A stretch of DNA of 34,754 nucleotides from a virus. The stretch is taken from the IMG/VR virus record IMGVR_UViG_3300017773_000057, positions 1 through 34,754 of that record, one strand, 5' to 3'. A model generated the notes under the pieces. It did not search any database and had not been told where the DNA came from. It was given only the letters and a program-made list of their open reading frames with translations. Shown here piece after piece: positions 21,852-29,156 of this stretch. A program made the translations under genes and the position numbers. Each line of letters starts with the position of its first letter. Positions within the stretch are counted from its first letter, which is position 1.

Positions 21852-22751
21852 ATGACAGAAGAAAATAAAATGAAAGAATATACATACCAATGGCAGCCAG
21901 AACATTATGGTGATGAAAGCAAACCAATATTGAAGATAACAAAATCTTCTTTTGGTTCGTTTCAGTGGTGTCCAAAGAAATATGACTTTAGTTATATTCA
22001 AAGACTACCACAAGATACATCTGAGGCAATGATTAAAGGAACAGTTGTTCACAATAGTAGAGAAGATTTCTTTGAAGAGTTTGATGTTAAAAAAGCAGAA
22101 CATATGACTCACGATGAATTAATACAATATAATATAGGATTACATCCTATTGATGACTATGGCGATATATATAAAATTATATCTACATTTGAGGCTCAAC
22201 GTTTTGTTGAAGCAAGAGATGCAAATAAGATAGACCAATATATACCCGTAGTTAACGAAAAGATGTTAGATGCTGAAATAGTTATACCTTTTGATGCTAA
22301 CCCTAACTGTATATTAGAAAGAGATTATGTTGTTCATCTTCAAGGTATTATTGATAGAATGTTTCTTGATGAAGGCAGTTATGTTCCTATTGAATTAAAA
22401 ACAGGGCCATGGAAAGACTACAAGAAAACAATGATGAGAAAAGAAATGGCTTTCTATAAACTATTAGTAGATAATGCAACGGATGAAAGTCTAAAAGAAG
22501 CAGGTATAGATAGAAATATTCCCATAACTCATTGGGGTTGGTATTATCCTGTATCTAATTATGTGTATATTGAGAATGTAAAAACTTCTAGTGCTAAAGC
22601 AGTCATTAGAGGAATAACTCAATTGCTTAAAGCATATGAAAACAAAGCGTTTGGTGGTGAAGAGTTCCCTGCAAAGTATTATTATAAAACTTGTCAGCAT
22701 TGTAGTTTTCATCCTATATGTGAAAAGGCACAAGAGGAGCAATGGTTATGA
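21852..22751 (+). CDS. Cas4/RecB-like PD-(D/E)xK nuclease with probable Fe-S cluster
   Basis: This 299-residue protein shows the RecB/Cas4 arrangement: Cys40 (FQWCPKKY), His67 (TVVHNSRE), Asp168 (GIIDRM), Glu181-x-Lys183 (PIELKTG) and a C-terminal triplet Cys281, Cys284, Cys290 (CQHCSFHPIC). Four cysteines in these places hold a 4Fe-4S cluster in Cas4, AddB and Dna2. The enzyme would trim DNA ends, as in recombination or in processing of replication intermediates. No CRISPR repeats or other cas genes are near, so it is a free-standing viral nuclease. It follows the polymerase gene without a gap. Confidence 0.9.
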   Translation: MTEENKMKEYTYQWQPEHYGDESKPILKITKSSFGSFQWCPKKYDFSYIQRLPQDTSEAMIKGTVVHNSREDFFEEFDVKKAEHMTHDELIQYNIGLHPIDDYGDIYKIISTFEAQRFVEARDANKIDQYIPVVNEKMLDAEIVIPFDANPNCILERDYVVHLQGIIDRMFLDEGSYVPIELKTGPWKDYKKTMMRKEMAFYKLLVDNATDESLKEAGIDRNIPITHWGWYYPVSNYVYIENVKTSSAKAVIRGITQLLKAYENKAFGGEEFPAKYYYKTCQHCSFHPICEKAQEEQWL

Positions 22752-22807
22752 AGTGGGAAGAATACTTTAGAAGAAAGAAAGAATATAGAAAGAGGAATAA
22801 AAAATGA
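22748..22807 (+). CDS. 19-residue basic peptide
   Basis: A short frame between the nuclease and the next gene overlaps both by 4 bases (ATGA). The product is almost all Lys, Arg, Glu and aromatic residues (MKWEEYFRRKKEYRKRNKK). It may be a real micropeptide or merely a coupling leader. Evidence is limited to position and overlaps. Confidence 0.3.
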   Translation: MKWEEYFRRKKEYRKRNKK

Positions 22808-23190
22808 TAGAAAAAATAGTAAGAGATGAATTAAATACAAGAGTTTGGTCATTTTCAGAAATAGCGAATGTTTCCAATACAATTGAAACATTAACGCAAA
22901 CTGTCTATGATAGATTACCTACAACAGATAAATTAAAATTAGTATGGGATGTAGAAGTTTTTGCTGAAGAGATGACCTTCTTTGGTGAGTTATACACAAA
23001 AACAATAATGGCAGAATTAAGAGTAATGGTTGCTGATATTGTTAAGGATGAATTAAGTAAAGCAAAAGTTGCATTTTCAAAAACAGAAATTAAAATTAAG
23101 GAGGATAATAAAAATGTACCCAAGGGAAGTCTGGGCGGGAAGTCATATAAAAAACGCACCGCAGATGAAAAGAAAGATAGTGAGGAGTGA
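22804..23190 (+). CDS. Hypothetical helical protein overlapping primase start
   Basis: This protein of 128 residues is predominantly helical (about 1-95) with a lysine-rich tail (KIKEDNKNVPKGSLGGKSYK). The last 77 bases overlap the primase gene in another frame, and the tail is therefore partly dictated by that overlap and its Shine-Dalgarno. It has no recognised motif. As the direct neighbour of primase it could be a helper or small-domain partner, but this is conjecture. Confidence 0.65.
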   Translation: MIEKIVRDELNTRVWSFSEIANVSNTIETLTQTVYDRLPTTDKLKLVWDVEVFAEEMTFFGELYTKTIMAELRVMVADIVKDELSKAKVAFSKTEIKIKEDNKNVPKGSLGGKSYKKRTADEKKDSEE

Positions 23191-24106
23191 AAAAGAGTTT
23201 ATTGATTGGATTAACCTATTCAATGGTAAAATGAATTGCTATACAACTGTTTATGATTTTGAACATTATGCAGAAATGGCTAAGGTCGAATCATCGTGTA
23301 TTAAAGATAGAATGTTTTTAGACTTTGATGCTCATGGTGAACCATTAGAAAATGCATGGGTTGACTTTCAAAAAATAGTTAAGTTTCTATTTAATGATAA
23401 TACTCAGTATAGAATGTATTTTAGCGGAAAGGGTTTTCACATAATTGTATTTGGAGAAAAAGCAAATGATATCAGAAGCATTCAAAGTAGTTTTACCAAG
23501 TTGGCTGTTGACTGTCCTACGTTGGATAGAACAGGCATACAAACTAATAGACTTAGGCGTATTCCTAATACTGTTAATCTTAATAGTAATGGGCCATACT
23601 ATTGTACTCCTTTAACTCTTGATGATGTATCATTCGGATTAGAGCATATATTAAGAAAAGCATTGTCAGGTAATTGGCCGATAAAAACATACGGTAGTTC
23701 AAAGAAAAAATGGGATGTTGTTAAACCAATTGAAATGTCAGACATAGAAGTTGTAGCCCCCAAACCTCCGGGCGAATTACCAATATTACCTTGTCTATAT
23801 AATTCTATTATGGTAGAAAATCCGGGTCATTACGCTAGAGTTTATTTAGCACAATGGTATAGAGATATTCTTGCGATAGGGGAAAGAAACATTACAGAAG
23901 ATAAAAAACATGAGATTGCTGCTATTATTCTAGATGAGTTTAAAGCCATAGCATCAAGAGAAAATATATGGTTAGATTGGGATGAATCTATTACTAAAAA
24001 GAATATATGGTTTATCGTTAATGGTGGCTATCATGCTCCGGGGTGTAAGACTACATTAATACCACAGGGATATTGTATTGGTAAATGTTGGAGGTATAAT
24101 GAATGA
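23114..24106 (+). CDS. priS: Archaeo-eukaryotic primase (AEP, PriS-like)
   Basis: This protein of 330 residues has the AEP motifs FLDFDAHG (DxD at Asp70/Asp72), YFSGKGFHI (the sGxGfH nucleotide-binding motif, 103-110) and RLRRIPNT (147-153). The C-terminal part has Cys residues in GCKTTLIPQGYCIGKCW, perhaps a metal site or a PriL-like or PriCT end. It lays down primers for the replisome. I place the start at ATG 23114, preceded by AAGGAGG, because the longer reading from 23069 would extend into the previous gene without a ribosome site. The helicase-like gene follows nearby. Confidence 0.9.
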   Translation: MYPREVWAGSHIKNAPQMKRKIVRSEKEFIDWINLFNGKMNCYTTVYDFEHYAEMAKVESSCIKDRMFLDFDAHGEPLENAWVDFQKIVKFLFNDNTQYRMYFSGKGFHIIVFGEKANDIRSIQSSFTKLAVDCPTLDRTGIQTNRLRRIPNTVNLNSNGPYYCTPLTLDDVSFGLEHILRKALSGNWPIKTYGSSKKKWDVVKPIEMSDIEVVAPKPPGELPILPCLYNSIMVENPGHYARVYLAQWYRDILAIGERNITEDKKHEIAAIILDEFKAIASRENIWLDWDESITKKNIWFIVNGGYHAPGCKTTLIPQGYCIGKCWRYNE

Positions 24107-24789
24107 ACACGCATAAATTAATAATAGACAGCAGAGAAAACTCAGAATTGTTTGGTTTTGTAGAGTTTGAAGCACATCGTTTAATGATTTCATCTGAAAA
24201 GAAATGGTTAGAAATAGGAGATTATGTATATGGTGATATGTGTTTTGAAGCAAAATCCACAGTTGATTTTTTACAGTCTGTAATTAATAAAAGATTATGG
24301 AATCAAATAGATAATATGGATAGACATTTTGAACATTATTTTGTTGTGATTCATGGTTCATTACATGAGGCTATGAACTATCAAAAGTTTACTAATGTTA
24401 ATATGCCGCCTCGTATGATAAAAAGTAAGTTTTATGGTGCGATTGGTAAGATATTATTAGATACTGATTGCCAAGTATTATGGTTAGAAAACTCTAAGAA
24501 AGCAGCAGAAATTATGATTGCGTTATGTAAGATGAGACATATTAATAGAAAAATAATAAGTCCCACTTTATTGAAAAGAATAACAACAGATGATTTAAGA
24601 ACAGATATGCTTTGTTCTATAAAAGGTGTTAGTGAATCTAAGGCTAAGTTGTTAATAAAAGAGTTTGGGTCTATTATGGAAATAGGAGATTCAACTGTAG
24701 AAGAACTCTCAAGAATAGAAGGTATCGGGCCTACTATTGCAGAGAGAATAATAAATGTATTAAATACCGAAGAAAAAGTGATAGTATGA
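24103..24789 (+). CDS. XPF/Hef-like structure-specific nuclease
   Basis: This protein of 228 residues has the ERCC4 nuclease domain: IDSREN (Asp9), GDYVYGDMCFEAKSTVDF with Gly39-Asp40, Glu49, Lys51 and Asp55, equivalent to the GD...ERKxxxD motif (here EAK). The C-terminal part (about 165-225) has a tandem helix-hairpin-helix domain (GVSESKAKLLIKEFGS; IEGIGPTIAERI). Such enzymes cut flaps, forks and recombination junctions. It lacks the helicase part of Hef, like crenarchaeal XPF. It overlaps primase upstream and the helicase-like gene downstream by 4 bases each. Confidence 0.92.
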   Translation: MNTHKLIIDSRENSELFGFVEFEAHRLMISSEKKWLEIGDYVYGDMCFEAKSTVDFLQSVINKRLWNQIDNMDRHFEHYFVVIHGSLHEAMNYQKFTNVNMPPRMIKSKFYGAIGKILLDTDCQVLWLENSKKAAEIMIALCKMRHINRKIISPTLLKRITTDDLRTDMLCSIKGVSESKAKLLIKEFGSIMEIGDSTVEELSRIEGIGPTIAERIINVLNTEEKVIV

Positions 24790-26246
24790 ATATGATAGAT
24801 GAAAATTATGAAGAAGAACTGTATTACAGTTTTATAGACCAAGATAACGAAAAAGTTACCGAATGGATAAGAATGCCTGCGATAGTTAAGAAATACACAG
24901 AAGATGCTGTTAAAGCCTCAAACTTTAATCATGTACCTGCTTCTATGTCTTTCTTTGTATTGTTGGGGCAAATATGTAAAGACATGGTGGCAATCCCTAG
25001 TGGGATTAACGTAGATGATTGTAGAATCCAATTTGCATGGTTACAAACATCGGGAACAGGTAAATCAACATTAACTAATTGGTACTTGCCAATAGTAAGA
25101 GAAACGTTTGATTTAATTAATGCAGAACATGGCACTGATTTCGATATATTTGATGTAACAGATTATACCGATGCAGCGTTAATTGGTTCTATGGAAAAGA
25201 GAAGAGAAGAAGTAGAAGATGAAGATGGCAGAACAAGAACTATAGAAGTTGATGTGCAAATACCCGGTCAATTAAACGGTAGCGGATTAGCAATGTGGGA
25301 TGAGTTTGAATATTCAGGTATCTTTAAACAGTCTCAACATAAAGAACAAGCCGTTGTGTATCTTAATACTTTTATGAATACATTATGGGGAGAGACTTGG
25401 GTAATTAAAAAGAAATTAAAACAAGGAGATGAACCTATAATATGTGAATGTATGCGTTCTATTTATGCTACAACCTATATTCCTAAGATGTTAACTTCAG
25501 TCATAGCAGATAAAGGGGTACTGCAACGTCTATTATTATTCGTTTATGAAGTACCGCAACATCAACAGAAAGACATGAGAAGAAGATTGATTGCTGATTG
25601 GGGTACTATTCAAGATAGAGAAGAACCTAAATTAAAATATGCTAAAAGTTTATTGCATATATACAACGCTTTGAAAGAAAGATATGATGATGTAGGACAA
25701 GACCCATTAAGAGTAATTAGAATTAGTAAAGATGCTAATGATGCATTAAATCAAGAATGTTATGTTATGGAACAATATATTTCTAATAGTAGACAAGAAG
25801 TATTTGATGCTATGGAAACTTTCATTAATAGAATACTAAAACATATTCAAAAGTTGGCTATTTTATGTTGTATTGCAGAGGCTCCTAGTATTCCTGATAA
25901 ATCAAAAAGATTCATAGTTACTCAAAATCACGTACTTCAAGCATCTTATTTAATTCGACAATGCTATAAGTCTCTCGTATCATGGCTTGATGAAGCCCTG
26001 CGTACTGAGCGAAAGTCTGTGGCCGAAAAAGCCAACATTGGAGTGTTTAAAAAAGTGTATTTAGATATGGGTCAACAGACTAAAGACGGATGGGTACATA
26101 AAACAAAACTTTTAGCGACAGTTAGAAAGGAAACAAAGAAGAGTCAAGGAACTATTTACAAATGGTGGGAAAAAGTAGAAGAATATTTTGACACAAATAG
26201 AATAAACAAACAAGTTTATATTAAATTAAAAGAGGAAGAAACATGA
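24786..26246 (+). CDS. Replicative helicase-like P-loop ATPase
   Basis: This protein of 486 residues has Walker A TSGTGKST (88-95) and a Walker B region LAMWDEFEYSG (168-178). The block DYTDAALIGSME and the extended helical middle resemble DUF3987/phage primase-associated helicases. The C-terminal 60 residues (KTKLLATVRKETKKSQGTIY) look like a winged helix. Position after primase and XPF nuclease suggests that it is the replication-fork helicase. I do not see an MCM signature, so the exact family is uncertain. Confidence 0.8.
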   Translation: MNMIDENYEEELYYSFIDQDNEKVTEWIRMPAIVKKYTEDAVKASNFNHVPASMSFFVLLGQICKDMVAIPSGINVDDCRIQFAWLQTSGTGKSTLTNWYLPIVRETFDLINAEHGTDFDIFDVTDYTDAALIGSMEKRREEVEDEDGRTRTIEVDVQIPGQLNGSGLAMWDEFEYSGIFKQSQHKEQAVVYLNTFMNTLWGETWVIKKKLKQGDEPIICECMRSIYATTYIPKMLTSVIADKGVLQRLLLFVYEVPQHQQKDMRRRLIADWGTIQDREEPKLKYAKSLLHIYNALKERYDDVGQDPLRVIRISKDANDALNQECYVMEQYISNSRQEVFDAMETFINRILKHIQKLAILCCIAEAPSIPDKSKRFIVTQNHVLQASYLIRQCYKSLVSWLDEALRTERKSVAEKANIGVFKKVYLDMGQQTKDGWVHKTKLLATVRKETKKSQGTIYKWWEKVEEYFDTNRINKQVYIKLKEEET

Positions 26247-26473
26247 AATGGGAAAATAAATATGTTGTGTTTGATGTATCTAGTGGGCCAAAGGTCGTAG
26301 TAGAAACACTAAACACTTATGGTGCAGATGGTTGGGAATTAGCATCTATGGTCGCTGTTGGTGGTGGCGAAAGATTAGTCGCCTTCTTAAAGAGAAGGTT
26401 TGATATTATAATGCCAGACCCAGAAGGTGAGAAGAAGAAAAAGATATCTCAACTTTGGGGAACTGAGGAGTGA
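26243..26473 (+). CDS. DUF4177-like small protein
   Basis: This protein of 76 residues matches the DUF4177 pattern: strand KYVVFDVSSG, then LNTYGADGWELASMVAVGGG and FLKRR. The family is widespread in bacteria and phages and its role is unknown. The C-terminal tail is charged (PDPEGEKKKKISQLWGTEE). It overlaps the helicase-like gene by 4 bases. Confidence 0.75.
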   Translation: MKWENKYVVFDVSSGPKVVVETLNTYGADGWELASMVAVGGGERLVAFLKRRFDIIMPDPEGEKKKKISQLWGTEE

Positions 26474-26478
26474 TTAAA

Positions 26479-26574
26479 ATGTGGGATAACAGAAAAGGGT
26501 TTTGGAAAAGCGTAAAAAGGTTTGTCCATATAGGTTTTAATTTTGGTGGCGATGGTTTTGGTGATGATGAATGA
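26479..26574 (+). CDS. 31-residue basic/glycine-rich peptide
   Basis: ATG 26479 follows a strong Shine-Dalgarno (GAGGAGTGATT). It encodes 31 residues: a basic, aromatic first half (NRKGFWKSVKRFVHIGF) and a Gly/Asp tail (GGDGFGDDE). Its stop overlaps the exonuclease start (ATGA). The ribosome site makes it more credible than most short frames. Function is unknown. Confidence 0.5.
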   Translation: MWDNRKGFWKSVKRFVHIGFNFGGDGFGDDE

Positions 26575-27164
26575 GTATGTTAGCAATTGATTTAGAAACT
26601 AAAAATCTATCACATGAAATTGGTGGATGGGGTAATACTCATATGTTTAAAGTATCAACTGTTTGTACTTGGGATGGAGATAAAGGCACTATCTATATTG
26701 ATAAAGCAGTTGACGAATTAAACAAAGGTAACATCGAAGTTAAACCTTTATCACAATTAAAGTTTGATTTAGACGACCACTTAGAGAAAGGCGGTGAGTT
26801 GTTAGGCCACAACATAGTAGGGTTTGACCTGCCTGTGTTAAGAGATTCTATGGATATATATTGCATACAAAAATATCTAAACAAAAGAGCATACTTTGAT
26901 ACTAGCAAAGAAATGACTAAATCTTATGGGGAGAGATTTAAGTTAGAAAACCTAGTATCTCATACTCTTGGTGATAACAAAAGTATGGAAAGTGCAGATG
27001 CACCTAAAGTATGGAAAGCAGGTAGATATGCAGAAGTCGCAGAATATTGTTTGAAAGACACAAAGTTAGTTTATGACTTATGGAAATACGGACAAGACAA
27101 TAAAATTGTGAAAGGATATTCCGTAGAGAAAGAAAAAGAAGTAGAAATGGAGGTAGAATGGTGA
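26571..27164 (+). CDS. DnaQ-like 3'-5' exonuclease
   Basis: This protein of 197 residues has the DEDDy motifs: ExoI AIDLETKN (Asp7, Glu9), ExoII GHNIVGFD (Asn81, Asp86) and ExoIII YCLKDTKL (Tyr159, Asp163). It resembles predicted RNase H-like exonucleases of archaea and phages, which degrade single-stranded ends or assist proofreading. The C-terminal tail is Glu/Lys-rich. The polymerase N-piece already has proofreading motifs, so this enzyme is an additional nuclease. Confidence 0.88.
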   Translation: MSMLAIDLETKNLSHEIGGWGNTHMFKVSTVCTWDGDKGTIYIDKAVDELNKGNIEVKPLSQLKFDLDDHLEKGGELLGHNIVGFDLPVLRDSMDIYCIQKYLNKRAYFDTSKEMTKSYGERFKLENLVSHTLGDNKSMESADAPKVWKAGRYAEVAEYCLKDTKLVYDLWKYGQDNKIVKGYSVEKEKEVEMEVEW

Positions 27165-27319
27165 TGACAACAATAGAAGTTATATTATGGATTCTCTTTA
27201 TTCTTACTATGAGTCTTATGTTCTTTGCAGCGTTTGGTGCTGAAAAAGTTTCAAACCAAACAATTGAAGAATATATGGATAATTTAATTAGTGAGGAAAG
27301 GGAAAAAAATGGCCCTTAG
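27164..27319 (+). CDS. 51-residue single-pass membrane protein
   Basis: The frame starting at ATG 27164 (overlapping the stop of the exonuclease) encodes a hydrophobic N-terminal segment (VILWILFILTMSLMFFAAF) and a charged C-terminal half. One membrane helix with N-terminus outside or inside is expected. It overlaps the following zinc-ribbon gene by 11 bases. It could be a small membrane effector, but nothing identifies it. Confidence 0.6.
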   Translation: MTTIEVILWILFILTMSLMFFAAFGAEKVSNQTIEEYMDNLISEEREKNGP

Positions 27320-27470
27320 AGAAAAATGTGGGGTTTGTGAGAAACTAACAATACCTAGAAGAATACTAGGTTTTTATGTGGGTTCTCCACTTAGAGTTAA
27401 GATTTGGGAATGCAGGGAATGTAACGCCCTGTGGTCTGAAAAGGTCTTAACCAAAGTGGAGACCCACTAA
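27309..27470 (+). CDS. 53-residue zinc-ribbon protein, last gene of the rightward train
   Basis: This frame encodes CGVC near the N-terminus and CREC about 25 residues later, separated by basic and beta-prone sequence (RILGFYVGSPLRVKIW). That is a complete zinc ribbon. The stop lies directly before the T-tract terminator, so it is the end of the long transcription unit. Role unknown; DNA or RNA binding likely. Confidence 0.65.
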   Translation: MALREKCGVCEKLTIPRRILGFYVGSPLRVKIWECRECNALWSEKVLTKVETH

Positions 27471-27530
27471 GATTTTTTTTTGGTTTTTTTTCGGTTTTTT
27501 TTATAATTCAAAAACCGACTTTTTTTTGTA
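27471..27530 (+). terminator. T-tract and hairpin terminator between converging gene blocks
   Basis: Three T-runs occur in succession after the last rightward stop. TCGGTTTTT (27491-27499) and AAAAACCGA (27510-27518) form a perfect 9-pair inverted repeat, followed by seven or more Ts (27520-27527). Archaeal RNA polymerase stops at T-tracts, and the inverted repeat may strengthen the signal. As the stem is symmetric and flanked by A/T runs, it may act for both directions. Confidence 0.8.
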
Positions 27531-27540
27531 TTCAGGAAAT

Positions 27541-27659
27541 GATGTAAAATATTACACAAAAAGTTTGCTTAGTTTAAATACACTCAAGAGCCTGCATCGT
27601 TAGTTAATTAACATAGCCTGTATTAATAGGCCTTTAAACTCTAATGTTTAGTTTAACAG
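27541..27659. other. Gene-free spacer between converging blocks
   Basis: The spacer of roughly 120 bases is AT-rich and holds no plausible gene. It has a 10-base palindrome GTTAATTAAC (27603-27612) and loosely repeated pieces such as TTAGTTTAAA/TTTAGTTTAAC and AGCCTG. Part of it is the trailing region of the leftward genes. I see no firm promoter or origin. Confidence 0.5.
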
Positions 27660-28001
27660 TTAATTCCATGGCCCATATGTACGTTCTTTTAATGAGGTTT
27701 TAATCATTTCATCAAAGGTATATATTTTAACGTTCTTTACATTACCCATTTCATAATATACATCTTTAGGAACACCTATTTCTTTTCCTGTTGCTACGTC
27801 TATAACAAAATTATCATTAATTAAAATAAACGCATGGCCGTATTCAACTCCTTCTATACCGCCACCTGTACCTGTAACTGTTGCATGAACTAATTTAGCA
27901 GAGTCTCCCATTTTTTCTCCTTTTTCTATCATCCAATTATAGGCATCAGGATAGCAAGTGCCACCATCATTCTTGCCTTTAATTATATCATACCAACTCA
28001 T
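27660..28001 (-). CDS. Small protein with papain-like Cys-His-Asp arrangement
   Basis: This protein of 113 residues (ATG at 28001, preceded by GGTGAT) has Cys16 (GTCYPDA), His56 (EYGHAFIL) and Asp68 (FVIDVATG) in the order of a papain-like or NlpC-type triad. A similar pattern occurs in small phage proteins of unknown role with a HAWVE-like block. It lies last in the leftward virion module. Peptidase, amidase or transglutaminase-type activity is possible but the fold is assigned by eye. A longer start at 28043 lies inside the upstream gene and is less likely. Confidence 0.6.
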   Translation of the reverse strand: MSWYDIIKGKNDGGTCYPDAYNWMIEKGEKMGDSAKLVHATVTGTGGGIEGVEYGHAFILINDNFVIDVATGKEIGVPKDVYYEMGNVKNVKIYTFDEMIKTSLKERTYGPWN

Positions 28002-28015
28002 TAATATCACCAAAC

Positions 28016-28579
28016 TTATGCAGGTTGTGGTATAGATTCCCAATTACCGATTGTTGTAATATAGTCTCCATATTTTTCATACATTAAGTTTTTGTATTGT
28101 CTCATGTTCATTGGGTTATCTACTAACCAAGTATCAAACCAACCATAATCCCAATGACTATCTTCGGGTATTTCCCACGTTTCTATATCTGCTGTAATTA
28201 AAGTAAATGTATCATCTTTAGCACAATGTTCCCAAACTAAATCTATCACATCTTGACTGTTTTCTATTATAGTTACAGAAGTTACATCGGGATTATCAAT
28301 TAATTTTTGATGTACCATTCCTATACCTAATCCACCTATCAATACATCTCCTGTTGCATTATCCCAAAGTTGTTGATGTTCTCTATATTCAGCATAAGAG
28401 TCTTGCATTATAGGCCAAGGACAACTTTCTTTAGTTAATACGGTGTATTCTTCTGCTGTTTCATTCTTCATCATTAAATATCTTTCCCAATTATAATCTG
28501 TAGTTTGACCGTTAAAATGTCTAATTGCGAAGTCTCCCGAAGTTCCTTCTGGTATTATTACACGTTGTCTTATTGCCAT
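28016..28579 (-). CDS. Spermidine-synthase/methyltransferase-like Rossmann protein
   Basis: This protein of 187 residues has a nucleotide-binding strand and turn DVLIGGLGIG (78-87), an acidic strand end TIIENSQDVIDL (Glu106) and a third motif ITADIETWE (Asp131). This pattern belongs to class I SAM-dependent methyltransferases and to spermidine synthases. The N-terminal part is shorter than in spermidine synthase. It sits between two genes of the tail module, so it may modify a virion component. A TTG start at 28588 is possible; ATG 28579 seems more likely. Confidence 0.65.
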   Translation of the reverse strand: MAIRQRVIIPEGTSGDFAIRHFNGQTTDYNWERYLMMKNETAEEYTVLTKESCPWPIMQDSYAEYREHQQLWDNATGDVLIGGLGIGMVHQKLIDNPDVTSVTIIENSQDVIDLVWEHCAKDDTFTLITADIETWEIPEDSHWDYGWFDTWLVDNPMNMRQYKNLMYEKYGDYITTIGNWESIPQPA

Positions 28580-28584
28580 ATTAA

Positions 28585-29151
28585 TCAACTCACAAAGTCA
28601 TATGTTAAAGTTACCGTACTAGCATTAGTAGTACCGTTAGAATTAGTAGCACTACCTGTAAACTTCAATACAATTTCATCACCTGATGCGGGGTAAGTTA
28701 AACCACCTCTACCTCCACCAAAGGCAATAAGTAATGTTAATCCTACGTCTCCGGTACTAGCATTAGTTTCATCTTGGTCTGTTGAACCGCTAACTAGCAC
28801 AGAAGCACTACAAGAATTACTTAAACTAGAACTGTGAAGTGAACCTCCCCATTGAAAACTTGTTGCGCCTGTTGCACGAATATATCCTTTATATTTTTGA
28901 ACTACTCCGTTTGCACATCCATCATAATGAGTATCAAACTCGTCTACAACTACATTTGTTGAACCTGAACCGCTAGAAAACGAATTACCATCTACTGCCA
29001 TTCCTACATAATTACAATTTGCCTCCTGTGCGAATATAGCATTATTATAATTGCCGGATGCACTTGTAGCAATACTAACACTTGTAGGTGCGGTTGTTAT
29101 TGCCCCTTGTGCTGCTTGTGCAACAACTCCAACTACACCAATAAAACTCAT
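28585..29151 (-). CDS. Virion surface or tail-associated protein
   Basis: This protein of 188 residues is rich in Ser, Thr, Gly and Asn, with beta-strand patterns throughout and an Ala-rich, mildly hydrophobic N-terminus (MSFIGVVGVVAQAAQGAI). Composition is like that of phage fibre-tip and decoration proteins. It begins 5 bases after the tail fibre stop, so it is co-transcribed with the fibre and may be its tip, adaptor or chaperone. No family is recognised. Confidence 0.65.
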   Translation of the reverse strand: MSFIGVVGVVAQAAQGAITTAPTSVSIATSASGNYNNAIFAQEANCNYVGMAVDGNSFSSGSGSTNVVVDEFDTHYDGCANGVVQKYKGYIRATGATSFQWGGSLHSSSLSNSCSASVLVSGSTDQDETNASTGDVGLTLLIAFGGGRGGLTYPASGDEIVLKFTGSATNSNGTTNASTVTLTYDFVS

Positions 29152-29156
29152 TTAAC

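Noticed and set aside
21852-22751. CRISPR-associated cas4 with nearby array
   Set aside because: No repeat-spacer array or other cas gene is visible in the window; the protein fits free-standing viral Cas4-like nucleases.
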